The translations under genes were made by a program, and so were the position numbers. This document shows, in pieces, positions 36,251-46,705 of a DNA stretch of 64,000 nucleotides (position 1 is the stretch's first letter; each line of letters opens with the position of its first letter). The stretch is from Trematomus loennbergii (Eukaryota; Chordata; Actinopteri; Perciformes; Nototheniidae). The stretch is from positions 525,871-589,870 of the forward strand of contig JAAOOA010000174.1 in the NCBI GenBank assembly GCA_012861695.1. The letters are read 5' to 3'. The notes beneath the pieces are model-generated. The model made no database searches. It saw only the letters and a list, made by a program, of their open reading frames with translations, and was not told the DNA's origin.

Positions 36251-37031
36251 TGTGGGACCGTTTATTTGTGTGAGTAATGTGTTCGGTGTTATTTCAGCTG
36301 ACAAGAAACAAGTCTTAAAAACACAAAAGGAAAACTTGATGGGTTTCCGTATGTCAAGGATCAAAACCATTCTAAAAATCAGGCAAGATTTAAAAAAACA
36401 TGGCAATTAGCCTTTTATTTATTTTTTATTTCAGTGGTTCAAAACTCAGTATATGTATATGTTAAGGTAAACAGGATTACATTTAATCTCATTTTAGAAT
36501 TTAAAACAACAATAACGGCTGTTTTATTTATTACTCAAAGTAATGAATGCAAATCTTCTCACATTTGTATATTCTTATAATTCAAAAATAGTCAATAAAT
36601 GGCATTGCAAAAATAGTACGTTGGTATTTAATGCAAGTTTAACAGGATAATACCATATAGACCTCAGCACTGAGTTCATTGTGTTTTTGTTGTTTTACTA
36701 CACTACAGTGACTCACTTCCACCACTTCCTGGTGTTCTGGCGCAGAGTGTCCACTGGATGGTGAACAACACAAAGGAGAGATAAGCATGGAGTCACTGTA
36801 CTGTAAACCAAACACTGATATATGTGGAGACACAGTTTGTGACAAACATGTACAGGATAACCTCTCGTGTTGACCAAGGACAAATGGGTTTTCCCAATGG
36901 TGTTCAATGTAATAGTTCAACTATGACCATGCTACCTGCATATTTCTTTGTCAAGAGATTTTAGTTGGAGGCAAAAAATAATCCTGATGTTACAACAGTT
37001 TACATTTTTCTAACCACCCTAAAATACTTAA

Positions 37032-38193
37032 CCTGTTTAGCCCGAGAGCCCCCTGTACAGGGGGCTGCAGGTTTTTTTTCACGAAACTGTGTCTCAGGGC
37101 TTCTTAATATTTAAAAACCTATTAATGTGTCATACCAGATTAACGGGAAGAACTCAGCTAACTGACGATACGAACCATTTTTGCCAAAACAAAACACAAG
37201 TCTCATAAGAATCGTCTAAATGACCCCCGATCGAAAAAATGCTAACGCACTTGGCACAGAACTCAAGGTAAAGATACCCTTATTACTTATCGTAACTGCA
37301 CATACAGGATATCCGATTAAAGCTGAGACTCCACAGATTATATAGGTATTAGTATCATCACTGAGCGATCAGAACTCGCGACAGGGAAACACAGATATCA
37401 CAACACGTAGCATTATGGAGCAAACACGGGACATCGTCTCACCTTAGCTGATTCTGATCAAAAGTTGTGTTCAATGGCATTAAAACGATAACAACGCTGC
37501 TGAGGGTTAATCCATAGGTTAATCCAATGTGTCTGTCACTTTGAACAAATTATTGATAATCCATAATTCCATTTTTATGTAAAAATCGGAGAATAAATAT
37601 TAGCTGCTAATGGTAGCCACCAGAGTGTTTTGCAGCTTCCGGTTTTGGCTACGCGTCACTCTCACTCCTTATTTGGTAACGTGTGTGTGTGTATGTGGAA
37701 CTTTCCCTCGATTCCATTGGCTCTAGCGGTTAAAAAGAGATGTCAATCATCAAAATCGACCAAGGGGGGTCAGAGATATGGAAAATCCACCCAAATGACC
37801 CAGGAGTTTGTTTTTTTGCTAAATCTCTCTTAAAAGGTCAATTTCTCTTGTTTTGCATCAATCTTGATACAGGGTACTTATTATATGTTATAGTTTGGAT
37901 TCCTAAAGCTTTTAGTCTACCATCCCATCATTCAAGGGTGGTTTTCACTATAAGTAATTCTTTTTGTTTGGACGGACACTATAATTTACAGTTTTTTACT
38001 GTGTTCAATCTGAATTTACTTTAAAAAAAAAAATCTATATTGATTCTGACACTTCTACATCCAACTCACATATCCTTGCTTTGAGAAAAAAGATTATTAA
38101 TTTAACCCTTTTAGAAGGGAAGATATGGTCATTTGTTCTGGGAATGTCATTTTCGAGCCTGAGACCTGAAAAACAGGCTCAGGGCTTAACAGG
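37032..38193. mobile_element. piggyBac-like non-autonomous element, 1.16 kb
   Basis: Preceded by TTAA (37,028-37,031), with ends CCTGTTTAGCCC and GGGCTTAACAGG. The right-hand TTAA is reduced to AA (CAGG then AAAGGC). Near the left end is a perfect 20-bp palindrome (AGCCCCCTGTACAGGGGGCT, 37,047-37,066). The unit at about 27,834 shows the empty site GCTTAAAGGC. No transposase. Sister copies: 58,524-59,688 (inverted) and 53,605-54,780. Confidence 0.75.
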
Positions 38194-38984
38194 AAAGGCA
38201 TCCATCAATGATCCTAATTAACCAGGAAGATTTTTTGGGCTAAGGGTAGTAAGTGATATAAAGTATTCTTACTCTTCTGCTTCTCATAGAGTGCCTACAG
38301 AGCTCAGTGATTCGCTTTAATAAAATAAACTCATCTATAGGTACAGTAACATCTTCACCTCATGTAAAGTCAGGAAAACTCTGAAAGTTGAGAATCAAAA
38401 TCCCTCTAAAAAGAGCTGCAGTAACAGGTAGTAGTTGAAAGGAATAAGACACATTGGTTTCTCTCAAAGGAACCTAAAACTAACTGAGTTCATCAGGCTG
38501 GTAACACTTTATATTAAGGTACACAAATTCACCATCAACTAGTTGTTAATTAGTATGCATATTGCAGTATATTGGCTCTTTATTAGTCATTATAAAACAC
38601 TTATTAATTCCTTATTCTACATGACCGTATTCTACAAGTAATAGGCCATTAGTTGAGAGTTTTTCCTCAATAGAGTGCCACAGTGACGCGTCCTAAAACC
38701 CGGAAGTAAGCTTCTTCCGGTTCCCTCGACAAAAAAGCAATGCAATTTCTCCATAGGATTTAGGAAAATAGCTCGAAATAAGGTCTGTGGTTGAGACACA
38801 TTTAAGAGACGGATCACGTTTTGTTCAGTTCAACAATGAAAGTCATTATTTTGGAGTGTTTTGGACTGAGATACATCATGGGTCAAAATTGACCCGCGAA
38901 CACCATGAACAGTAACAGCTTTCGAACACAACACAAGGGTTAATAATGTCTAAACATGAGGAAGATAAAAACCTAACCACAAGA

Positions 38985-39170
38985 GCTGCAGTAAGAGGCG
39001 GGGCAAAACTGGAAGTGCAACATATCATAATCCTTAATTAAACTCAAGGTATGCAAGTGTTGCAGTAGTGTTTCGACAGTGGAGACAATTCTGTTTCTCT
39101 ATAAATTAATATTAAACTCATACAGTCGTCAGCTCTTACTCAACTACACATCAGGGTCTCTGCTACAAGG
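38985..39170 (+). other. Orphan TRIM-type 5' non-coding exon, left arm
   Basis: Counterpart of 29,300-29,496, ending at a GTGAGT donor (39,171). No coding TRIM start follows; the downstream TRIM piece (U3) has lost its 5' half. Confidence 0.4.
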
Positions 39171-39516
39171 GTGAGTAGAGCTGTCAATATATTAACTATA
39201 ACTGTATTTTTTAGTTTGAAGACAATCTTGCTTCACCTTTTGTGCAAATGTTGCTGCATGTACTCAAAAGTATAACATTTAAAAAAACGATTCGATTTTT
39301 ATGGAATATTTCAGACATATTGGACACAATCTCCTAAAGGTACAAATAAGCTTCAGGACTCTGGATGGGGCCTTTTCTATGGCAGCAGTTGGCATTTGAA
39401 GACTATTGAAGCTGGAAGATGTTGGACTGGCTGAGTGAGTTTCGGCCTGTTTAGCCGGGGAGCTGCGGGACAAACAGCCGTCAGCAACAGGAAGTCAAAG
39501 TGTTTCTGTGAGTGAT

Positions 39517-40152
39517 TGTTACGGCTGCTGTTTCTGTCTGCTCGTTAACCTGTCTGAGATTGTTTGCAGCTGTGTGTGTGTAATATGTAAATGAGCTGTG
39601 TGGTTGCCCCAATGTCGTTGGCTGTCATCTCCTGGTCCTCCTCCGAAGACACTAATTGGAGCACGCCGGGCCCGACGCTCTCCAATCCCCGTGCAATCCC
39701 AGAGCACACCTTCCGGAGATGACTACAAAGCCTGGGGACAATTATCACTCGGGAGGCTCTGCTGCGATCAGACGCCTCATACAAAATGCTCTTGTGTCAT
39801 GGACACTACAGACTGTGTTTGGTGTGACAATATATGCTTAGTGTTGTGTGTTGATATATGTGTTTAAAGTGGTGTGTTTAGTTTCTTTTGTTAGCTGTGT
39901 TTTCCTGCAGCTCCTTCCATTAGTGCTGATTGGAAGTGATCTCAGGTGTGATAACTAGGCTCATGTTTTAGAGTCCTCTTTCTGTTATTAGCAGTAGACC
40001 TGCGCCCTTTTGGCTTCTTTGTTTAGCTGAGGTTACCTTTGCTCCCTTTTTGTTGTACACCTTTGTTGTTATTTAATTAAAACCCTATTATAATTACTTA
40101 CCAAAACCATCTGGTGTGTGTTTCCTTACTCATCCCTAGTGGGTTCGTAACA
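39517..40152 (+). mobile_element. Solo LTR, 636 bp
   Basis: TGTTACGG...CGTAACA bounded by 5-bp TSD GTGAT (39,512-39,516 and 40,153-40,157). The unit at about 29,826 has the empty site. It has no internal coding region, so it probably arose by LTR-LTR recombination. The family was not determined; TG..CA ends and the 5-bp TSD fit Ty3-type or endogenous retroviral LTRs. Inverted counterpart at 56,562-57,199. Confidence 0.8.
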
Positions 40153-40374
40153 GTGATCAAAAATCAGATCTGATCTGTGAGATTTGTGAAATGCACACTC
40201 GATACAGCACAGCTTTGGCAAGGGAAACCATAGAGATCAGGCTCCTCCAACAATTCAACACAATATAGACTAGATAAATCATAATATAATATAAAATAAA
40301 AGATTAATGCAGGAAGTAAAGAGGTTCTGCTTTTAATATAAAAACCTAAAAATAGTGTTTACCAATTCTACTAA

Positions 40375-40566
40375 AATATTATTATTATTATTATTAAATA
40401 ATAATAATGATTACAAAAATGTAATAAAATATATTATAATTCATAATAATAATAATAATAATTAAATAATAGGTTTATTATAATAAAATAATAATAATTG
40501 TATTAGAATAACTTTTATCATAATACTAATAACACTACTACTAATAATAACTACAATAATAATAAC
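40375..40566. repeat. AT-rich (ATT/AAT)n tract
   Basis: Low-complexity trinucleotide repeats, counterpart of 30,045-30,240 and 56,150-56,340. No gene. Confidence 0.7.
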
Positions 40567-40569
40567 TTA

Positions 40570-41308
40570 CTAGAGAATGCAATTCCTGAAGAAATTGCTA
40601 GTGGGAATGCTTTATGCTGAAAATCTGACGCTAAACTGCTATGCTGAAATGTAATGTGTAAGAAGAAAGTGAAGAATTTAGATTGAAATGATACATGAAC
40701 ACTGGGGGCTTGAATGTGTGATGAGAGAAGAAAAGAGAGTAAAAAGGCTTGGAAAAGCAGCAGAATATTTGAACTGCAAACCTTTGAACTAACTTGATGG
40801 TGAATGATCTGTCGCCATGCCAACGGCATTTGATGACATCCCACAATAAGCTTAGATGCGTTGATGGCTGCATCGTTACCAAACCTGTGAAGTTTTGGGC
40901 CATTTGGAGCATTTTCACTGAAGTTATGAGAAAACCGTGTTTCATGGCGGGCATTGTGTGCCATGGCAACGGCATGTCCCGTAGATGTCTTCACGGCTGG
41001 ACTGTTAGCACACATGTGAAGTTTGAGCACTTTTTGAACATTTCATAGGAGTTATAGCGACATCGTCTTTTATGGCGAGGGATGCGTTTCCATGGAAACG
41101 GCATATGGTGAGATCTCAGATTTGGCGTAGAGCTGTTGAGGCATGGACGGGTGATATACAAGTGAAGATTGGGGGACGATCGGACCGTGTCCATTGGACT
41201 TACAGCTTCATGGCGAGTGGTCTGTCGCCATGGCAACGGCATTTGATGACACCCCATAATACGGTTAGATGCGTTGATGGCTGCATCGTTACCAAACCTG
41301 TGAAGTTC
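40570..41308 (-). mobile_element. Helitron-like 3' end fragment, left arm
   Basis: Read on the minus strand the segment ends with hairpin GCAATTTCTTCAGGAATTGC, a few bases and CTAG followed by T. A hairpin plus CTRR is the Helitron 3' signature. The hairpin in this arm has one substitution after it. The interior holds a repeated block (CGCCATGGCAACGGCATTTGATGAC; CGTTACCAAACCTGTGAAG) at 40,812-40,900 and 41,222-41,308. No 5' TC end or Rep/Hel gene. It abuts a TRIM fragment at 41,309. Confidence 0.55.
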
Positions 41309-42279
41309 TCAGTGGACCTCAGTAAGGAAGACGCAGACAGAGAGGTAGCAGAAGGGGTTCAGGTCTTCACTGCTCTGAAGGAGTCTGTTGAGAGAAACCT
41401 GAATGAGTTCATCCAAACAATAGAAGGGAAGCAGAACATGAGAATGAAACGGGTTGAAGACTTCATCAAGAGCTGGAACAGGAAATCTCTCAGGTGAAGA
41501 AGAGAGGTGCTAAGGTTGAGCATCTCTCACGGTCTGAAGACCACTTCCATCTTCTCCAGGGTGTCCAGTCCCTAAACATCCAACACCCATCACCCACCAA
41601 GGACTGGACAAAGGTCAGCATCCCTCCATCATCATATGAAGGGACTGTGGTGAGAGCTGTGGTTCAGCTGGAGGAGACTTTCAGCCAGAGATGAAGAAGC
41701 TGCTTGAAGCTGAGCTGAAGAGGGTCCAGAAGTATGCAGTGGATGTGACTCTTGATCCTGATACAGCATATCCCCGTCTCATTCTGTTGATGATGGAAAA
41801 CAAGTCAGCGATGGTGATGTGATAAAGAATCTCCCAGACAACCCAGAGAGGATTTCTAAATGTAATTGTGTTTTAGGAAAGCAGAGTTCTCTTCAAGCAG
41901 ATTTTACTTTGAGGTTCAAGTTAAAGGAAAGACCGACTGGGATTTAGGAGTGGCCAGAGAGTCGATCAAGAGGAAAGAAGAGATCAAACTGAGCCCTCAG
42001 GGGGGTTTCTGGACTTTATGTTGAGCAATGTAAATGAGTACAAAGCTCCTGTTGATCCTGCAGTCCTTCTCTCTCTGAAGTCAAGGCCTAAGAAGGTGGG
42101 GGTGTTTGTGGATATGAGGAGGGTCTGGTCTCCTTTTATGACGTAGATGCTGCAGCTCTGATCTACTCCTTTACTGGCTGCTCCTTCAACGGGAAACTCT
42201 ACCCATTCTTCTATCCAGGTCATAATGTGGCCGAAAAAACTCTGCACCTCTGATCATCTCTCCTGTCAGAGTCAACTAA
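41309..42279 (+). pseudogene. TRIM gene fragment U3 (coiled coil and PRY/SPRY)
   Basis: Starts abruptly inside the coiled coil (SVDLSKEDADREVAEG) at the edge of the Helitron-like piece. RING and B-boxes are absent. It continues through PRY and SPRY with several frame breaks (about 41,470, 41,688, 41,786, 41,889, 42,112) and stops at 42,277-42,279. It is most similar to U2. Without a RING it cannot be an E3 ligase. Confidence 0.85.
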
Positions 42280-43672
42280 TCACTCATCTTATTTAATCTG
42301 TTGATTTGTTTTCATTCAAGGAAACAAACATCGATATTTAGAGTCAAAACTGTGTAGTTTTCATATTATTTTCTACAAGATAAGTTTACTGAGGTGATTG
42401 ATTAACATATGGTTTAGATTCTGTATACAAACATAAGTGGATTCATTCATCTACTCAACAATACAATAATTATCTCTTCAACACTTTATCGTAACACATA
42501 TGGAGAATATCTATGAACGTTGGATAAAGCTATAGATTTATTGTAACTTAAAAAAAAGTTGTTTCTAATGACACCAAATGTCAAGCTATAGTTAGAATTG
42601 ATAATAACATTAAATGTTTTATAATCAATTGTTATAAAGCTTTGTTAAAGAGAAAGGCCTATTACGTGCCTCTACTGTGTACTAAATAAATATGTGTAAT
42701 AGTTAAACTGCTAGAAAAACTAAAATAAAGCTAAATAATATGATAAATCCTCATTTGTGTTAACATTTGTTTGGTTAATAACTGTTAACTTGTATATCTA
42801 CATGCCAGGTTTTATATTGATTACTGGTAAAATGGCTTATGAATCAAAGAAATCTGTAAATATGTGATTGTGAGTTAAGAAAACAGTAAAATAAACTAGA
42901 TGTTTGGTCTGAGAAAGCAGGGACTCGAGCACTAAACACTGAACAGAAAGGCCTGGTTTACACATCATTTGTATTTTATGACACATTTCCTGTGTTGATG
43001 GCTTTTTGTGTGAAGAGCTTGTAGGAAGAAATGTGTGTCTCCACTAGCAGTGATTGGATATTGTACGGCTGTAGAGCAGAAAACAGTGGGGCTGATATCA
43101 GTGAGATAGAATTCAGTTTTATGAGTCACAAACATAAAAACTACTCTTTACAAGGAAGTAGCTAACTTTAGAGTATTAATGGCAATAAAGAATATAAGGA
43201 AAAATGGGGTTTGATTTAATGACATTGTTTAAGGATATAACAGTTGGACTTAAGCCCTATAATTTGCTTCCTGTAGTTTTGCCATATTTTTATAAAACTA
43301 GTTTTTGTTTGCAATGTGTCAACATATACTTGTGTGTTTGTTGTGTGTGGTAGAAACAACTGGGTGAAATGTGTTGAGGGTCACATGACTAACGGGGGTT
43401 GGCAAAAAGCCAGAACACACCTCTTCCTAGGTTCTCAGTTTTAACTCATCATGCATACACGAAACCCTCCTTTTCTTATACTTTGAAAAAATGCCTTTTC
43501 AAATGATTTCCCTCCCAGCACATTTTTATAATCACTGAACTAAACAAGAACTCAATGTGAAAATGATTAAATATTTTGTCTTTCATCCAAGATAACAATC
43601 TTGAAATGCACAATTTTAAATAAAAAATGTATATATACTTTCAAGGTCACTGGTCTTTGTTGTTTGTGTGAG
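42280..43672. repeat. TRIM 3'-flank block, copy of U3
   Basis: Matches 33,411-34,795 and 440-1,815, ending at GTTTGTGTGAG, after which unrelated virus-like sequence begins. No gene. Confidence 0.7.
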
Positions 43673-43739
43673 AGTAGTAGTACTGATGCCACTTCAATCA
43701 CATTAGTATGCATACAAAGTGACAGGTCACATCCCCCAC

Positions 43740-44600
43740 TACTTATGCTAATGAGCCCCTTTGATATGCTAATGAGCCCCTTTGTTCGAGGTGTTATCGC
43801 GTGTAGGTGTGATATCACAGATAGGTGTGATATCCTTTGATATGAGGGGTGAGGTGTTGTAACTTGTAGGTGTGATATTCCCATTGTAGTAGATCCTTTG
43901 TTATCTAATCTAATTAGCCTTTGATGTCTGACCCTTTGATGTCTATCCTTTGATGTGAGGGGTGAGGTGTTGTAACATGTAGGTGTGATATTCCCCCTTG
44001 TAGTAGATCCTTTGTTGTCTAATCTAATTAGCCTTTGATGTCTGCCCCTTTGTTGTCTAATCTAATTAGCCCATTGATGTCTATCCTTTGATGTGAGGGG
44101 TGAGGTGTTGTGACATGTAGGTGTGATATTCCCCCTTGTAGTAGATCCTTTGTTGTCTATCCTTTGATGTGAGGGGTGAGGTGTTGTGACATGTAGGTGT
44201 GATATTCCCCCTTGTAGTAGATCCTTTTGTTGTCTAATCTAATTAGACTTTGATGTCTGCCCTTTGTTGTCAAATCTAATTACCCTTTGATGTCTGTCCT
44301 TTGATGTAAGGGGGGCGAGGTGTTGTAACATGTAGGTGTGATATCACACCGACGTGTTATAAGCCTTTGATGTGAGGGGTGAGGTGTTGTAACATGTAGG
44401 TGTGATATTCCCCCTTGTAGTAGATCCTTTGTTGTCTAATCGAATTAGCCTTTGATGTCTGCCCCTTTGTTGTCTAATCTAATTAGCCTTTGATGTCTAT
44501 CCTTTGATGTGAGGGGTGAGGTGTTGTGACATGTAGGTGTGATATTCCCCCTTGTAGTAGATCCTTTGTTGTCTAATCTAATTAGCCTTTGATGTATGTC
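43740..44600. repeat. Tandem array, 138-bp higher-order unit, about 7 copies
   Basis: TGAGGGGTGAGGTGTTGT starts recur at about 43,842, 43,956, 44,094, 44,170, 44,307, 44,372 and 44,510. Spacing is 138 bp or a shortened 65-76 bp (114 bp once). Each unit contains TAGGTGTGATAT (T-box half-site AGGTGTGA) and several CCTTTGATGT/CCTTTGTTGT boxes (TCF/LEF- and SOX-like). A palindromic form AGGTGTGATATCACACC occurs at about 44,334. It lies upstream of the virus-like genes and could be an enhancer or only a satellite. Confidence 0.8.
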
Positions 44601-44649
44601 CTTTGATCAGTGTTTGTACTAGTATTAAGACAGTCTCTTTGAAGTTGTG

Positions 44650-44839
44650 TGAGACTGTCTCGCACCCCGTCCTCCTCCCACCCCGTCCCCCTCTCACCTC
44701 TTCTGTCACCCCCTTCCTTTTGCTGTGATGTCAGAAGATAGAGGTGGGGGTGGAGTTAGGTAAAAAAGAAATCCGTGCAAACTAGATAAAAAGCCAGTCA
44801 TTTCCACTCACCAAGTCACCTAAACTTTCAAAAACGAAA
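44650..44839 (+). promoter_or_regulatory. Putative promoter upstream of the 44,840 ORF
   Basis: A C/T-rich tract, then TGATGTCAGAA, GATAAAAAG (TATA-like, about 44,785) and CACTCACCAAGTCACC, then ATG at 44,840. A partial direct repeat of this block occurs at about 45,000-45,110. Confidence 0.35.
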
Positions 44840-45124
44840 ATGGCAAAGAGACGCATCGATATGGGTTTAATCAGCGAGACGCCTGTGACAACTTACCGCC
44901 ATCCGTCGGGAGCTCCAGTCAAGAAACGGATGCAGTATCTGTGCCGGGTTCAGACCCTCCGTCTGAGGCTCTTCATGAAAAATGGAGTCTGGATGTGTGA
45001 GACTGTCTCCCCTCCCTCCCCTCCCACCCCCCCTCCCCCAGCCGGTCACCTCCTGATTTGGCTATCAGCCATTAATTTTCACTCACCAAGTCACCTAAAA
45101 CTTTTATTGTCCTCTCTAAATTAG
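44840..45124 (+). CDS. Hypothetical 94-aa protein, virus-like segment
   Basis: ATG in context GAAAATGGC follows the TATA-like box by about 50 nt. The first 55 residues (MAKRRIDMGLISETPVTTYR...) are basic and look coding. From about 45,000 the frame runs through a duplicate of its own upstream C/T-rich region (SPPSPPTPPPP), so the C-terminus is probably an accident of that duplication, or a splice donor near 45,000 is used. Not recognised. Confidence 0.35.
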   Translation: MAKRRIDMGLISETPVTTYRHPSGAPVKKRMQYLCRVQTLRLRLFMKNGVWMCETVSPPSPPTPPPPAGHLLIWLSAINFHSPSHLKLLLSSLN

Positions 45125-46370
45125 ATTAGATTTTTAATATGATTTGTGTTAACTATGGATGTTCTCTTAAGTTGTAGGGCTTGTGAACTAATGTTTAATT
45201 ATTTTACTAACTACAACAAAGTCTCTTTGAGAGGAAAATAATAATTTAAAGATCTTAATGACCCCTTGATCTTGTCTTTTTATTGTTTAATTACTTTATT
45301 AACTATAAGGAAGATTTACTGGTATGCTTCCCTAGATGATGTAAATAGTCCAAGTGCCGTGTTAGGGGGACATTACGGAACTCAGGAGTCCGCCCTTTGA
45401 GGCGTTGTTAACATTAATGCTTTTTGCTTTTGTTTTTGTTACTAAGATACTTTTTAGATACACTTTTGAAGTGAGCAATACTTTACAACTGGTAGAAAGT
45501 TAAGTACTTTGTATGGAATTGGGTTTTCTTTTAGAGCTGTTTTCAGTGAGACAATGCAGTTTCTGATCATTTTAAGTTTTCAAGTTTCAAGGCTTTATGG
45601 CATATGCCCATTAGCTACAGTGTAGATATGTCAATGAAAAACATAGGTCACAGGCTCCTCCAACAGTGCAACAAATATATATATATACATATAGAGCACA
45701 TAAAACAGATAAAATACTGCAATAGAGTGTTTTGATATGACAGATTTGTGCGTAATTCTCTCACAAAGGAACTGTAAGATACACGTTTATGTATGGAAAA
45801 CTTTATAACTTGGTAAAATATTCATTCATTTGTAATGAATTACTTGACTAACATTACTTTTTTTAAATATATGTTTTTAGATGCTTTACTTTTGATTTCT
45901 TTCATGTTATTTTAACACAACATTACTTTTTTCATATTTTTCAACATACTGTGATATTTGTTTTTTCTCTCCTTTTTCCATTATATTTTTGAATATACAG
46001 TGATTTTTATCAAAATACAACATGCAACTATTACATTATACAATATTACGACTTTTTGCGATATTTTCAACACAATATACTTTTTTGTAGGGCTTCAGGA
46101 TATTGGCATGTCATGCATAAAACCGGTGTCATCTTTCCTGAAACTGACGTGCTGTCCGTTTTACAAACAAGTTATCTTTCTGCTTCTTCACCCTCTGAAT
46201 TTTCCTCCCCCGTCCCTCTTCCTTCAGCCATCACAACAACAATCAAGTCAGATCTTTGAAATTAAACACCTCTTCCCAAAGCGTGACTTCCCTATTGAGG
46301 GAGTGGGGCAGTAGGGCCTAACCCGATTGGCCAAATATACTAACATGCAGAACGTATGGTATGTTTGAAA
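45125..46370. other. AT-rich spacer with degenerate repeats; SINE-like piece
   Basis: Contains scattered variants of AAGATACTTTTTAGATACAC and TTTACAACTGGTAGAAAGTTAAG that reappear inverted at 50,560-51,400. At 45,575-45,700 there is a dispersed repeat (CAAGTTTCAAGGCTTTATGG...GGCTCCTCCAACAGTGCAACA). No convincing gene. Confidence 0.5.
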
Positions 46371-46429
46371 AAAGACTAACCATCTATCCAGTTCAAGCTG
46401 TCTTTAAGATGTGGCATTGCGCTCTGACT

Positions 46430-46705
46430 TTTTCCCCGTAAAATCGTGACAAACTATTACTTATTCTTAAATTTGACCTCTTGCTGCTTGGTTGAAAATG
46501 ATAGATGAAAAATAACTTTTTAAAAAGAGTCAAACAGCGAGGGACATTATACGGGTGAAAGAAACTCTCATTTCTACAGATGACTCCCCCCACTCAACGC
46601 AATAAGTCCCACCCCAATCAGCAAATCATCCAAAACTAAGGACCCCACTAAGACGACCGTTGAAAACTAGCCATGGATCTGAGAAAAACCAAGTCTGATG
46701 TAGCC
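46430..46705 (+). promoter_or_regulatory. Promoter-leader module, left copy
   Basis: About 275 bp ending inside the first codons of the 366-aa ORF, repeated in inverted orientation at 50,300-50,535. Conserved blocks: AAATCGTGACAAACTATTAC, TACAGATGACTCCCCCCACT, GGACCCCACTAAGACGACCG. Because it precedes genes in both directions, it is best explained as a duplicated promoter plus 5' leader. Confidence 0.6.

Larger units (their letters stand above)
34688..41220. repeat. Left arm of a large inverted duplication
   Basis: Reverse-complement match to 52,262-62,036 over about 6.5 kb once the hAT insertion in the right arm is removed. Scattered substitutions and short indels separate the arms, so they are not one molecule read twice without change. 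Outer limit GATTAAATATTTTGTC (34,688 and 62,036). The inner limit is within CATGGCGAGTG. Confidence 0.85.

Noticed and set aside
36639..36920. Recurrent ORF HERLSCTCLSQTVSPHISVFGL (also 2,182, 16,655, 21,653, 59,801)
   Set aside because: It recurs only because the flanking block is duplicated. Copies carry indels and different ends, and there is no start context or domain.
43740..44600. CRISPR-like repeat array
   Set aside because: The units are contiguous variants without unique spacers, and the DNA is eukaryotic. It is a tandem array.
44600..44840. Telomeric or centromeric satellite
   Set aside because: No TTAGGG runs and no long monomer array; the repeats are confined to under 1 kb.
45958..46314. 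118-aa ORF in AT-rich sequence
   Set aside because: Phe/Ile-rich composition reflects AT-rich spacer. It has no homologous frame in the inverted relatives and no promoter-leader module.
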